This document shows positions 52,343 to 61,273 of a stretch of 64,000 nucleotides of DNA, piece by piece. A program made the position numbers and the translations under genes. Below the pieces are notes generated by a model, which saw only the letters and a program-made list of their open reading frames with translations, made no database searches and was not told where the DNA came from. The stretch is from contig NZ_NIUY01000002.1 of the NCBI RefSeq assembly GCF_002205795.1, positions 310,001-374,000 of the forward strand. Reading direction: 5' to 3'. Numbering within the stretch: the first letter of the stretch is position 1; every line of letters begins with the position of its first letter. This DNA comes from Chryseobacterium sp. VAUSW3. Lineage in GTDB: Bacteria; Bacteroidota; Bacteroidia; Flavobacteriales; Weeksellaceae.

Positions 52343-52666
52343 ATAAGTGTTTACAGAAACACCCTGATGCGTACCTGATGATTAACAGACGATCGAATGC
52401 TTTTCCTTAAAACCGCAAACCTGCAACCCATGACCCGTTCCTCTGATTTAACATTCCTCAATACAACGGAAAACGAAAAAGCTCTGACAGTGGAAACAGT
52501 GTAGCAATTTTTAATAAACTTTTAAACCACCTTATGGAACTAACAAAGCCATGACTGCAGTGATGTAGAATCTTCAAATTGAAATTGCGGCGGCTGAAGA
52601 GTCAGCGCATGATGGGTGTGGCGGAGCCGCTTTCTGATCTGTAAAAAATTAGGGTTAGTCGATACA
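52343..52666. other. Intergenic stretch without a recognised gene
   Basis: About 320 bases. A weak hairpin GTGTTT / AAACAC follows the thioesterase stop. No coding frame with family similarity, promoter pair or RNA core was recognised on either strand. Confidence 0.4.
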
Positions 52667-52697
52667 AAAAGCCACTGCAGCAATGCAGTGGCTTTTC
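52667..52697. terminator. Bidirectional terminator
   Basis: AAAAAGCCACTGCA / TGCAGTGGCTTTT with a GCAA-like loop; it has T-runs on both strands and lies between the thioesterase and the convergent T9SS protein. Confidence 0.88.
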
Positions 52698-52718
52698 ATT
52701 AATAATGAACTGAAATAT

Positions 52719-54923
52719 CTATTTTTTAATCAGCTTCACCGTTTGGATTCCCTCATCGGTAAAGATCTGAAGCAGGTAGGTTCCCTGGGTAAGATCCTGA
52801 ATATTTATTTTGCGGTCGGCGTTCAGTGTTTTTTCAGCTGCTTTTCTTCCATCGGCTGAGAAAATCACCACGCGGCTTATTTTCGCATTTCCCGTGAAGG
52901 CAACGGTTTCGCGTGCGGGATTTGGGTATATCTGAATTTTAAGGTGACCGGCTGCCTGCTCAGTACCCAAAGATACATTATACGCAAGAACCGCTAATGA
53001 GGATGTAGACTCGCATCCGCTTACCGTCTGCGTCGCATAGTAGGTGGTGTTGTTTACAATAAGGGTCTGTGCCGGAAGTTCATTCTGATGCAGTGCCGCA
53101 TCCACTGCTGAAGCGTACCATTTGATATTGCTTCCGTTAACCGTCAATGCACTAAGCGCATCACCGGCATTAAAACTCTGTGTCGCCTGTCCTGTGGGTG
53201 CCGAAGTGGAGGATACCGTGAGTACCGCAGTATTGGTAGCTGCTGCTGGAGTACATGTTCCTGTTGCGATTAACCGGTATACATATCCGTTCATTGAAGT
53301 GGTAACGCCCGTAATATTCAGACTCGCGGACGTCACTCCGGAATAGATTCCTCCGTTGCTGATATTTGTAAATCCTGCACCCTGATCTACCTGCCACTGA
53401 TAGCCTGTAGCATTTACTACAGTAGCAGAGAATGTTGTAGCCGCACCTGCACAGACTGTTTTTGCCCCAGGCTGCGCGGTAATAGCCGGCGCGGATTTCA
53501 CGGTAAGTACTGCGCTGTTGGAGATGGCTGGCTCACAGAGACCTGTGGCTACCATACGGTATTTGCTGCCATTAAGGGACACCGGTGCACCGGTGATGGT
53601 AAGGGTAGAAGTGTAGGCACCCGAGTAGATACCACTGTTGGTGATGTCCGTAAATCCAGCGCCGCTATCCACCTGCCACTGATATCCTGTAGCATTGCTG
53701 GCTGCAGCGAAAATCTGCATGCTGCCTCCTGAACATATGGTGCTTCCTGTAGGCTGTGCTGTAATGGTTATTGCTGGATTTACAACGATTGTTTTACTTA
53801 CACTATACGTGCAGCCGTAAGGGTCTGTATAGGTGTAGGTGATGGCCTGGGTTCCTGCGGCAGGATCAAACTGGCCACCGGTTACGCCGGTTCCGCTGTA
53901 TGTTCCTCCTGCAGGAAAACCTTCGGACAGGGTATAAATTGCACTATTGGTACAAAGCACCGGGAAATCGGAAAGTGTGGCGACGTTGCTTCGGCAGAGC
54001 GAAGTTATAGAATAGCCCGCCGATCCAGAACATCCGCTCGCATCATTGACGGTCACAGTGAAATTGAAGGTTCCTGTAGCGGTAGGGGTTCCGGAGATTG
54101 TTCCTGCCGCTGAGAGCGATAATCCCGGCGGAAGCGCCCCTGCGGTCACCATAAAATTCGGTGCTCCAAGTGCACCGGTCTGCGTAAGCTGTGCAGTGTA
54201 GGCAACCCCTGCCTGCGCATTGGCCAGTGATCCGGAAGGGGTCATGGCAAATGCCTGGCATACATACGGGGTGTAATCCACCTGATCAATCCCGATATAA
54301 TCTGAATTGGTGCCTAAACTTCCGGCACCTGTTACAAAATAGCGGAAGGCAATCCGTCCGGATGTTGGTGCAGCGAGTCCTGAGATGGTAATGGTAAACT
54401 TAGTCCAGACCTGAGGGTAAACATTCGCCACCAATGTGGGATTGATGCTGAGAAGCACGGTGGTGAAATCACCAACAGCCGTGGCACCCGCGCCTACATT
54501 GGTGCTTGCGCCATTGGTACTCATACGCACTTCCAGACGGTCCGGATAATCGGTCTGTCCACCTCCTATAGTTGGTTTCCGGGTATAAAAAGTAAATACA
54601 TCACCATTTCTTAAGGTTCGGTTTGGAGTCATGAGCCAGTTGCTAATGGTCCCTGTACTCCCCGTACTGTTGAAGTTGACTGCAATGTAGGAGTTTGCAG
54701 CGCCATTAAATGAGTTAAAAGGCCCGGGCGTTGGAGTCGCGGTGGTGGAGGTGCCCTGAAACCAGCTGAGCGATCCCACGGGCGAACTGTTGTTCTGCAT
54801 CACCCAACCGCTTGCTGAAAGCGTGGTGATGTCATCGAAATTCTGTGAAAATGACTGTGCGAAATTCAGCTGTGCACAGAACAGAAAAACAGAGAGTAGT
54901 AATTTAAGATAAAGTTTTCTCAT
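52719..54923 (-). CDS. Large secreted T9SS protein with Ig-like repeats
   Basis: 734 residues. Domains in order: signal peptide (ending LNFAQ), a choice-of-anchor J-type beta domain (about 22-215, FSQNFDDITTLSASGWVMQ), a putative Ig module (about 225-305, GALPPGLSLSAAGTISGTPT), a PKD/Ig-like part, two tandem Ig-like repeats (about 390-475 and 478-565, both with ATGYQWQVD.GAGFT.I.N), and the T9SS type A sorting domain (about 660-734, IQIYPNPARETVAF...GTYLLQIFTDEG). The sorting domain directs it across the outer membrane to the cell surface. Adhesion is a plausible role from the domains; no enzyme motif is seen. Confidence 0.9.
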   Translation of the reverse strand: MRKLYLKLLLSVFLFCAQLNFAQSFSQNFDDITTLSASGWVMQNNSSPVGSLSWFQGTSTTATPTPGPFNSFNGAANSYIAVNFNSTGSTGTISNWLMTPNRTLRNGDVFTFYTRKPTIGGGQTDYPDRLEVRMSTNGASTNVGAGATAVGDFTTVLLSINPTLVANVYPQVWTKFTITISGLAAPTSGRIAFRYFVTGAGSLGTNSDYIGIDQVDYTPYVCQAFAMTPSGSLANAQAGVAYTAQLTQTGALGAPNFMVTAGALPPGLSLSAAGTISGTPTATGTFNFTVTVNDASGCSGSAGYSITSLCRSNVATLSDFPVLCTNSAIYTLSEGFPAGGTYSGTGVTGGQFDPAAGTQAITYTYTDPYGCTYSVSKTIVVNPAITITAQPTGSTICSGGSMQIFAAASNATGYQWQVDSGAGFTDITNSGIYSGAYTSTLTITGAPVSLNGSKYRMVATGLCEPAISNSAVLTVKSAPAITAQPGAKTVCAGAATTFSATVVNATGYQWQVDQGAGFTNISNGGIYSGVTSASLNITGVTTSMNGYVYRLIATGTCTPAAATNTAVLTVSSTSAPTGQATQSFNAGDALSALTVNGSNIKWYASAVDAALHQNELPAQTLIVNNTTYYATQTVSGCESTSSLAVLAYNVSLGTEQAAGHLKIQIYPNPARETVAFTGNAKISRVVIFSADGRKAAEKTLNADRKINIQDLTQGTYLLQIFTDEGIQTVKLIKK

Positions 54924-55032
54924 TGTTAATTGTTTAATAGTTATCTGATTATTTGAGGACGGATTTTTTTTAGGTTAATCTCACCGGTCATTCTTTGGTG
55001 ACCTTGCAGAATAACCGACGGCAAAATAAAGT

Positions 55033-55080
55033 GAATGCATGCATTCTGACAAAAAAGCAGGGGGACAAATGGGGGACAAA
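55033..55080. promoter_or_regulatory. Palindrome plus tandem GGGGGACAAA repeat
   Basis: A 14-base perfect palindrome GAATGCATGCATTC (55033-55046) is followed by two tandem copies of GGGGGACAAA (55060-55069 and 55071-55080) separated by one T. The site stands 110-160 bases before the T9SS gene (minus strand) in a 396-base gap. It may be an operator; the binding protein is unknown. Confidence 0.45.
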
Positions 55081-55254
55081 GTTGATTGGGCTGATTAATA
55101 TTTTGTAAATCAGCTTGCTACAATAAACTTTAAGCAGGCAGTCATTTGTAATCAAATGGATTTATCTGCGTTAAAGTCCGTAATTGGTAAAGTACAAATG
55201 CGTGCTTGCTGCGGTGTAATGTTTTCCTGAGTATTGCGCTCCAAGGTTGTGGGG

Positions 55255-55341
55255 TTAAAAACTCCACGCCGCTTTAAGGAATACACTGTTGTTGAGGTCT
55301 TCAAAGGCGGAAGTCTGCCTCAGAAAAAAGGCCTGCAGTAT
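55255..55341 (-). pseudogene. C-terminal remnant of an outer-membrane beta-barrel protein
   Basis: Read on the minus strand, 28 codons give ILQAFFLRQTSAFED, then LNNSVFLKAAWSF and stop. The last residues alternate (V, L, A, W, F at -9, -7, -5, -3, -1), the classical beta-barrel assembly signal with C-terminal Phe. The remnant runs into the 3' end of the universal stress gene, so a deletion probably joined them. Confidence 0.6.
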
Positions 55342-56234
55342 TTAATCTGATCATTAATCGTGTCAGAAGAGCAGGGGAGCCCTTCAGGAATGACCATCAG
55401 CGGCATCTGAACTTTGCGGGCCAGTGCTGCGCTGTGGCTGCCAGTGGTGAGTCTTTCGAAAAAACTTTTGCGCTCATGTCCCATCACCACAAGATCCACA
55501 TCCTTGTATCTCAGTACGCCCAGACCCGTATTGACCCCAACCACCTCAATCGGAAGATAGGTGACTTTGCCTTCAATATTTTTAATGAATTCATCTTTTT
55601 TGTGGAGATAGACGAGTTCATTAACCAGATCTGAAAATCCGGTAACATAGCTGACCATCAATTCGGCATCAAAATATTCTGCAAACCTCGCGATGGATTG
55701 CGCGGTTTTTTGATCCCGCTTGCTCAGGTCGGTAGCGAACGCAATTTTCTCTATCTTTCTGTACCGGTGATCGTGAGGAACGATAAGGAGAGGGTACTTG
55801 CTTTCATTAATCATTTTAACACTGCTGCTGCCAAAAAGAAGCCTGTTCAGTTTTCCACTACCGGTCATACCCATCACCACGAGAATGGCTTTTGTTGAAT
55901 TGGCGGTATCATGAATGAGTGTCACCAGATCTGTCTGTGCACAGGACCAGGTAATGGCAGGCCGGAAAAGGGCAGGGTCATCATCCTGTAAAATATTTTC
56001 TTTCGTTTCTAAGGCTTTCGCCAGTTTTTTCAGGGCTTTTTCAGTGTCTTTCTTTACATCGGGAAGTCCCGGTAATGTCCATGGAACTTCGCCCATCATC
56101 GGGCTTTCAACAGGAATATTATACGCATGACAGAGGTGCAGATCAGCTTTCAGCCAAATGGCAAGGTTCAGCGCAAAACGTGCAGCGTTTTTGGAAGGAT
56201 TCGAGAAATCGGTGGGTACAATAATCGCTCTCAT
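55320..56234 (-). CDS. Two-domain universal stress protein
   Basis: 304 residues starting MRAIIVPTDFSNPSKNAARF. Two UspA-like domains: about 1-150, ending VVMGMTGSGKLNRLLFGSSS (the GX2GX9GS ATP-binding pattern), and about 155-285, with VVMGHERKSFFERLTTGSHS. The ATP-binding motifs suggest an ATP-type Usp, in contrast to the first Usp gene at 45010. The last ~15 residues (DQIKYCRPFF) are unusual and may come from the OM-protein remnant with which the gene end overlaps. It is divergent from the ars operon. Confidence 0.85.
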   Translation of the reverse strand: MRAIIVPTDFSNPSKNAARFALNLAIWLKADLHLCHAYNIPVESPMMGEVPWTLPGLPDVKKDTEKALKKLAKALETKENILQDDDPALFRPAITWSCAQTDLVTLIHDTANSTKAILVVMGMTGSGKLNRLLFGSSSVKMINESKYPLLIVPHDHRYRKIEKIAFATDLSKRDQKTAQSIARFAEYFDAELMVSYVTGFSDLVNELVYLHKKDEFIKNIEGKVTYLPIEVVGVNTGLGVLRYKDVDLVVMGHERKSFFERLTTGSHSAALARKVQMPLMVIPEGLPCSSDTINDQIKYCRPFF

Positions 56235-56504
56235 AACTTGTGTTTTTAGTGATTGAGTAACTTCCAACCTCGTGTCTTGCATCGGATTTGAACCGTGGAG
56301 AGAAAAGAACAGTAAAACACGGGATTGTCTTCATCATGTTTTATTTATAGAGTAAAGTTACGAAATTTCATGTCTGATGTAAATTATTTATCCACTGATT
56401 TATAGATGGATATGAACAGTGATTTCGTTTCAATGTAAATATTGACTGATGATTCGTATTTAAAGTTTTTTAAAAAAAATATATCATGGTATTTATATTT
56501 ATCG
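56235..56504. other. Usp-arsR intergenic region
   Basis: About 270 bases between the divergent Usp and arsR genes, mostly AT-rich. No gene or RNA was recognised. The arsR operator candidate follows at 56505. Confidence 0.4.
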
Positions 56505-56520
56505 TAATATTGCAATATTA
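56505..56520. promoter_or_regulatory. arsR operator candidate (16-bp perfect palindrome)
   Basis: TAATATTGCAATATTA is a perfect 16-base palindrome that also contains the -7-like TAATATTG. It stands 26 bases before the ArsR start, as for ArsR/SmtB autorepressed operons. Confidence 0.7.
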
Positions 56521-56546
56521 AAACATGATCGAAAATTTCTACCATT

Positions 56547-56879
56547 ATGGGACTTACCAAAACAGAACATTTTACTGATGAACAGAACGAGATGGCTGTA
56601 CTGCTGAAAGCCATGGCTCATCCTGCCAGGATTGCCATTATTGAATATCTGCTTACCACCAACACGTGTATCTGCAATGATATTGTTGAGGTACTTCCTC
56701 TTGCACAACCTACGGTTTCGCAGCACCTCAGGGAACTGAAAAATGCAGGAATTATTCAGGGAAGCATCGATGGCAAAGCCATTAATTACTGCATCAATAA
56801 GGAAACGATTCAAAAGTTCGACTCCTTCATCAACCATATTTTCCATAAAATGGATTCCCTCGAAAACAACAGATGTTAA
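56547..56879 (+). CDS. arsR: ArsR-family metalloregulator
   Basis: 110 residues. The winged helix (about 15-90) includes LKAMAHPARIAIIEYLL, the cysteine pair TCICNDI (in the alpha3-type position ELCVCDL of ArsR) and the recognition helix QPTVSQHLRELKNAGII. The Cys-X-Cys motif, with Cys110 at the C-terminus, is suited to binding As(III) or Sb(III). It starts a four-gene operon with DUF6428, an arsenate reductase-like phosphatase and Acr3. The palindrome at 56505 is its likely operator. Confidence 0.92.
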   Translation: MGLTKTEHFTDEQNEMAVLLKAMAHPARIAIIEYLLTTNTCICNDIVEVLPLAQPTVSQHLRELKNAGIIQGSIDGKAINYCINKETIQKFDSFINHIFHKMDSLENNRC

Positions 56880-56905
56880 AATAATAACCTTCAAAACCAT
56901 TCATT

Positions 56906-57370
56906 ATGAGACTTTCAGAAATCAAGAACATTCTTACCAACCTTCAGGAACTGCATTTTGTCTTAGAAAACGGAGAACAGGTTCCAGACCATTTCCATGT
57001 AACAGAAGTGGGGCAGATCAACAAAAGATTCATCGACTGTGGCGGCGTGATGCGCGACGAAAAAGCCATCAACTTCCAGCTTTGGTTTTCCACCGATAAC
57101 GACCACCGCCTGGAAGCTGAGAAACTCAAAAAAATCATTGCCCTTTCCGAAGAAAAACTGGGCCTGGAAGATGTGGAAATTGAAGTGGAATACCAGCAGT
57201 CTACCATCGGTAAATTCGGTCTCGATTTCAATGGAACAGCATTCATTCTTACCACAAAAACAACAACCTGTCTTGCTCAGGATGGCTGTGGAATTCCGCA
57301 GAACAAACCGAAAGTACAGTTATCTCAACTTCAGGTTGCAGGCTGTAATCCCGGAGCAGGCTGCTGCTAA
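56906..57370 (+). CDS. DUF6428 protein of the arsenic operon
   Basis: 154 residues. The DUF6428 pattern is clear: LSEIKNILTNLQELHFVLEN, then VPDHFHVTEVGQINKRFIDC and INFQLWFSTDNDHRLEAEKL. The C-terminus is cysteine-rich (CLAQDGCGIP and CNPGAGCC). It lies between arsR and the arsC-like gene. The family travels with arsR-arsC-acr3 in Bacteroidetes; its role is unknown, and the terminal cysteines suggest binding of arsenite or another thiophilic metal (inference). Confidence 0.85.
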   Translation: MRLSEIKNILTNLQELHFVLENGEQVPDHFHVTEVGQINKRFIDCGGVMRDEKAINFQLWFSTDNDHRLEAEKLKKIIALSEEKLGLEDVEIEVEYQQSTIGKFGLDFNGTAFILTTKTTTCLAQDGCGIPQNKPKVQLSQLQVAGCNPGAGCC

Positions 57371-57426
57371 GGTTTAAACTGCCTTTAAAAAATAATAAGT
57401 ATGAGAACCGTATAAAAAATAAAACC

Positions 57427-58056
57427 ATGTTCAGAAATTTAAAAGAAACTATCGATTTAATTGCAAGCATTCCGGTGTCACCTGAAAGAAAAGAAATCCT
57501 TCAGCCTCTGGCTGAGTTCATTCAGAAAAAAGCTGAGGTCGGGGAAAGAATAAACCTGAACTTCATATGCACCCACAATTCCCGCAGAAGTCATCTTTCC
57601 CAGATCTGGGCTCAGGTGATGGCTGAATATTTTAATATTAGAAATGTGTATTGCTATTCCGGCGGAACTGAGGCGACAGCAATGTTTCCCAAAGTAGCGG
57701 AAACGCTTCAGAAACAGGGCTTTCATATTCAGAAACTTTCCGATAACGGGAATCCGGTGTATGCGGTAAAATATTCAGAAAATGCGCATCCCGTGATCTG
57801 CTTCTCCAAAAAGTTTGATGATGCCTTTAATCCGGGCTCCGGTTTCGCTGCGGTGATGACGTGCTCTAATGCTGATGAGGGTTGTCCATTCATCGCCGGC
57901 GCAGAAAAACGGGTGGCAGTAAAATTCGAAGATCCCAAATCCAGCGACGGAACCCAGGAAATGGACCGTGTCTATCTTGAACGGAGTTTGGAAATCGCAG
58001 CGGAAATGTATGAAGTGATGAGATCCGTTACTGAAACCCTAAAAAATTCCCGCTAA
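57427..58056 (+). CDS. arsC: Arsenate reductase-like low-molecular-weight phosphatase
   Basis: 209 residues of the low-Mr protein-tyrosine-phosphatase fold. The P-loop CX5R is Cys48-Thr-His-Asn-Ser-Arg-Arg54 ([11 protein letters not shown]). It is longer than the 130-140 residues of typical thioredoxin-coupled ArsC, with an extended N-terminal region ([20 protein letters not shown]). C-terminal Cys pair of ArsC is not obvious. Its operon with arsR and acr3 supports reduction of arsenate to arsenite. Its TAA overlaps the acr3 ATG by one base. Confidence 0.85.
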   Translation: MFRNLKETIDLIASIPVSPERKEILQPLAEFIQKKAEVGERINLNFICTHNSRRSHLSQIWAQVMAEYFNIRNVYCYSGGTEATAMFPKVAETLQKQGFHIQKLSDNGNPVYAVKYSENAHPVICFSKKFDDAFNPGSGFAAVMTCSNADEGCPFIAGAEKRVAVKFEDPKSSDGTQEMDRVYLERSLEIAAEMYEVMRSVTETLKNSR

Positions 58057-59120
58057 TGTCTGCAAACAACTGCGCACCGCACGAGAGAAAGAAACTCTCC
58101 TTCCTCGATAAAAACCTTACCCTCTGGATTTTCCTGGCCATGTTTTTGGGAGTGGCGATTGGTTATTTTTATCCCAATTCCTCTACAATCATCAATACCT
58201 TTTCCTACGGTACAACCAATATTCCTCTGGCCATCGGCCTGATTTTAATGATGTATCCGCCGTTTACGAAAGTGCGGTACGGGGAGTTGCCCAAAGTTTT
58301 TCAGAATACAAAAATCCTGGGAACTTCACTGCTGTTGAACTGGGTGATAGGACCTGTTCTTATGTTTACTCTGGCCATCATCTTCCTTCACGACAAACCT
58401 GAGTACATGACCGGCCTGATCCTGATCGGTCTGGCACGCTGCATTGCCATGGTGATGGTCTGGAACGAACTGGCCGAGGGTAACCGCGAGTACGCCGCCG
58501 GACTGGTAGCGATCAACAGTATTTTTCAGCTGATTTTCTACAGCATCTATGCTTTTCTTTTTATTACGGTTTTGCCTCCGCTGTTCGGCATCACCGGCTC
58601 TGAGGTGGATATCACGATCGTACAGATTGCCGAAAGTGTGGCCATTTATCTCGGAATTCCTTTCGTTTTGGGATTCTTCACGCGGTATTTTCTGCTGAAA
58701 GCAAAAGGTGAAGAATGGTACAATACGGTTTTCGTCCCGAAAGTTTCACCCATCACTTTAATTGCGCTGCTTTTCACCATTGTGCTGATGTTCAGCCTCA
58801 AAGGCGAAATGATTGTGCAGATTCCCTTTGATGTGCTGAGGATTGCGCTTCCTTTGGTTATTTACTTCGTCCTGATGTTTCTTGTGAGTTTCTTTCTGGG
58901 CAAAAAACTTGGAGCGGACTATTCGAAGAACGCCGCGATTTCGTTTACCGCGGCAGGCAATAATTTTGAACTGGCCATCGCGGTGGCGATTGGGGTATAC
59001 GGCATCAATTCCGGACAGGCTTTTGCGGGTGTCATCGGTCCATTGGTGGAAGTTCCTGCGCTTATTGCTCTGGTGAATGTAGCCTTTTGGCTGAAACGCA
59101 GATGGTATCCAAACACTTAA
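58056..59120 (+). CDS. acr3: ACR3-family arsenite efflux permease
   Basis: 354 residues, about ten transmembrane helices. Acr3 landmarks: [76 protein letters not shown] (with the conserved Cys in ARC), and the late [20 protein letters not shown]. It exports As(III), and perhaps Sb(III), through the inner membrane. It closes the ars operon. The convergent lrp gene ends 11 bases downstream with no clear terminator between. Confidence 0.95.
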   Translation: MSANNCAPHERKKLSFLDKNLTLWIFLAMFLGVAIGYFYPNSSTIINTFSYGTTNIPLAIGLILMMYPPFTKVRYGELPKVFQNTKILGTSLLLNWVIGPVLMFTLAIIFLHDKPEYMTGLILIGLARCIAMVMVWNELAEGNREYAAGLVAINSIFQLIFYSIYAFLFITVLPPLFGITGSEVDITIVQIAESVAIYLGIPFVLGFFTRYFLLKAKGEEWYNTVFVPKVSPITLIALLFTIVLMFSLKGEMIVQIPFDVLRIALPLVIYFVLMFLVSFFLGKKLGADYSKNAAISFTAAGNNFELAIAVAIGVYGINSGQAFAGVIGPLVEVPALIALVNVAFWLKRRWYPNT

Positions 59121-59131
59121 GAACACTTTAC

Positions 59132-59593
59132 TTATTCGATATTTACCGCTGTAGTGCTCTTCACTTCCTTGATCATAAAGGAACTTTGGGTACTGGCGAT
59201 ATGCTGAAGATTCGTGAGTTTCGTCACCATGAAATCCCGGTATTCCTGAATGTCGCGCACCGTGATTTTCAGGATGTAATCGTAATCCCCGCTGACGTGA
59301 AAGCATTCCTGAACTTCGGGAAACTGGGTAATTTCTCTTTCGAACTGGGTGATGTATTCTTTCTTATGCTGGCTGAGTTTTACATGGCAAAGAACTAAGA
59401 AATCTTTCTGAATAAGTTTTCGGTCAACCAAAGCCACATATTTTTTGATGATTTTCAGTTTTTCGAGTTTTTTTATGCGCTCGAAAACAGCCGTAACCGA
59501 CAGCTCGAGGTCGGCAGCCAGACTTTTGGTGGTTCTTTTGGAGTCTTCCTGAAGTAAAAGTAGAAGCTGGCGGTCTTTTTTATCGAGGTTCAT
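59132..59593 (-). CDS. Lrp/AsnC-family regulator
   Basis: 153 residues. The N-terminal helix-turn-helix (about 5-60, LDKKDRQLLLLLQEDSKRTT, VTAVFERIKKLEKLKII) and C-terminal RAM domain (about 70-145, EVQECFHVSGDYDYILKITV) match the family. It is divergent from the PLP lyase gene, with inverted repeats in the spacer. In Pseudomonas an Lrp-type protein (MdeR) controls the adjacent methionine gamma-lyase gene, so regulation of the neighbour is likely. Confidence 0.9.
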   Translation of the reverse strand: MNLDKKDRQLLLLLQEDSKRTTKSLAADLELSVTAVFERIKKLEKLKIIKKYVALVDRKLIQKDFLVLCHVKLSQHKKEYITQFEREITQFPEVQECFHVSGDYDYILKITVRDIQEYRDFMVTKLTNLQHIASTQSSFMIKEVKSTTAVNIE

Positions 59594-59618
59594 CGGAAAA
59601 ATAATTGGTGCTTGTAAT

Positions 59619-59669
59619 ATTCTGTATTCAAATATAGAATTAAAATCTATGAAATGTGTAATTGTACAC
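59619..59669. promoter_or_regulatory. Lrp/lyase divergent control region
   Basis: ATTCTGTAT (59619-59627) / ATATAGAAT (59632-59640) is a 9-bp inverted repeat with one mismatch; it overlaps a minus-strand -7 element TATATTTG (59629-59636) for lrp. A second repeat GTGTA / TACAC lies at 59656-59669. Both could be Lrp sites. Confidence 0.5.
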
Positions 59670-59749
59670 TTTATTTTCGGTTGAATAATTAAATCCTTGT
59701 TTTATAATTGGAAAACCTGCAATTTTAAAGAACTTAAATAATCATTATC

Positions 59750-60952
59750 ATGGAACAATTCGATGCAGCAAACAGCATTCAGGACCTTCAGTATTTCGGG
59801 GAATTTGGGGGCGTAAATCCTTCAATTTCCGACAGTTCTACCTATACTTTCCTTTCTGCAAAAACCATGTTCGATACCTTCGAAGGCAATGCAGAAGGCT
59901 GTTATCTTTATTCACGGCACTCTTCGCCCAGTAACCTTTACCTTTCCGAAGCTCTTGCAAAGATGGAAGGAACAGAAAATGCCAACGTTACCGCCTCCGG
60001 CATGGGTGCGATTACATCAGTATTGTTGCAGCTCTGCAAATCCGGCGACCATATTGTATCGAGCAGAACAATTTACGGCGGGACTTATGCTTTTATGAAG
60101 AACTTTCTGCCGGGCTTAAAGATCGCGACTTCTTTTGTTGACATCACCGATCTGGCAAAAGTAGAAGCCGCCATTAATGAACATACAAAAGTGCTTTACT
60201 GTGAAACCGTAAGCAATCCGCTTCTTGAAATCGCCGACCTGAAAGGCCTTTCTGAACTGGCAAAAAAGCATGACCTGAAGTTGGTAGTTGATAATACCTT
60301 TTCTCCGCTTACCGTTTCACCTAAGTTTTTGGGTGCTGATGTCACCATACACAGCCTTACCAAATTCATCAATGGCAGCAGTGATGCCGTGGGTGGAGTG
60401 GTATGCGCCAGTTCAGCATTCATCAATGACCTCAAGAATGTAAACAATGGGGCATGCATGCTTTTGGGACCTACCATGGACAGTTTGCGGGCAGCAAGTA
60501 TTCTGAAAAACCTCAGAACGCTGCATCTGCGTATGAAAAAACACAGTGAAAATGCCCAGTATTTGGCAGAACGGTGGGAAAAAGACGGCCTCAATGTAAA
60601 ATATCCGGGCCTGAAAAGCCACCCTCAGCATGAACTTTTTACCGGGATGATGCATCCGGAGTACAGCTATGGCGGCCTTATCGCGCTGGATGTGAAAACC
60701 GTGGAGAAAGCCAATGAACTCATGGAGATGATGCAGCATGAAAATCTCGGCTATCTGGCAGTGAGTCTGGGCTTTTATAAAACCCTCTTCTCTGCGTCCG
60801 GTACCTCTACTTCTTCAGAAATTCCGGAAGATGAACAGAAGGAGATGGGACTTTCGCCGGGACTGATCCGTTTTTCTATCGGTCTGGATCATGATATTGA
60901 AAGAACCTACCATAAAATGCGGGAGTGCATGGTAAGAACAGGTGTTCTTTAA
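59750..60952 (+). CDS. Cys/Met-metabolism PLP enzyme, probably methionine gamma-lyase
   Basis: 400 residues of the trans-sulfuration PLP family. Seen: SRHSSPSNLYLSEALAKMEG, ASGMGAITSVLLQLCKSGDH, PLP lysine 205 (HSLTKFINGSSDAVGG), and SAETLVCYP-region equivalents GFYKTLFSASGTSTSSEIP. The last motif, without a cystathionine-lyase-type ending, and the divergent Lrp gene point to methionine gamma-lyase, which degrades methionine to methanethiol, 2-oxobutyrate and ammonia. A cystathionine lyase or O-acetylhomoserine sulfhydrylase cannot be excluded. Confidence 0.82.
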   Translation: MEQFDAANSIQDLQYFGEFGGVNPSISDSSTYTFLSAKTMFDTFEGNAEGCYLYSRHSSPSNLYLSEALAKMEGTENANVTASGMGAITSVLLQLCKSGDHIVSSRTIYGGTYAFMKNFLPGLKIATSFVDITDLAKVEAAINEHTKVLYCETVSNPLLEIADLKGLSELAKKHDLKLVVDNTFSPLTVSPKFLGADVTIHSLTKFINGSSDAVGGVVCASSAFINDLKNVNNGACMLLGPTMDSLRAASILKNLRTLHLRMKKHSENAQYLAERWEKDGLNVKYPGLKSHPQHELFTGMMHPEYSYGGLIALDVKTVEKANELMEMMQHENLGYLAVSLGFYKTLFSASGTSTSSEIPEDEQKEMGLSPGLIRFSIGLDHDIERTYHKMRECMVRTGVL

Positions 60953-60972
60953 CTATTTTTAAAATATATACT

Positions 60973-61001
60973 AAAAAGCTTCCGTAAGGGGGCTTTTTTG
61001 T
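60973..61001 (+). terminator. Rho-independent terminator
   Basis: AAAAAGCTTCC / GGGGGCTTTTTT with a GTAA loop (one mismatch), following the PLP lyase. Confidence 0.8.
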
Positions 61002-61273
61002 TAATTTGCTGTATTGGAATCTGTTGGTTTTGATGCTCAAAAATCTGGAGATGAGGCTTATGTGATATCATTCATAATAAAGAAGATTCCTGTCTCTTTT
61101 AATGTATGTCTTTGAAAATAAATAGGTTGTGTTGAAAGCTCTTAATTGTTTTTTTTACCGGATTAAAAAAATATATAATAATGATTTCCATCACTTGCCA
61201 GTTCGTTTTTAATCAGTAGATTAGCTGCCCCTTTATCGGGAACTGAACACCAGTATTTAGGGTGCAGAAAATA

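Noticed and set aside
56235-56282. Upstream start for the universal stress protein (MQDTRLEV...)
   Set aside because: The family N-terminus MRAIIVPTDFS starts at 56234; the preceding residues are not conserved.
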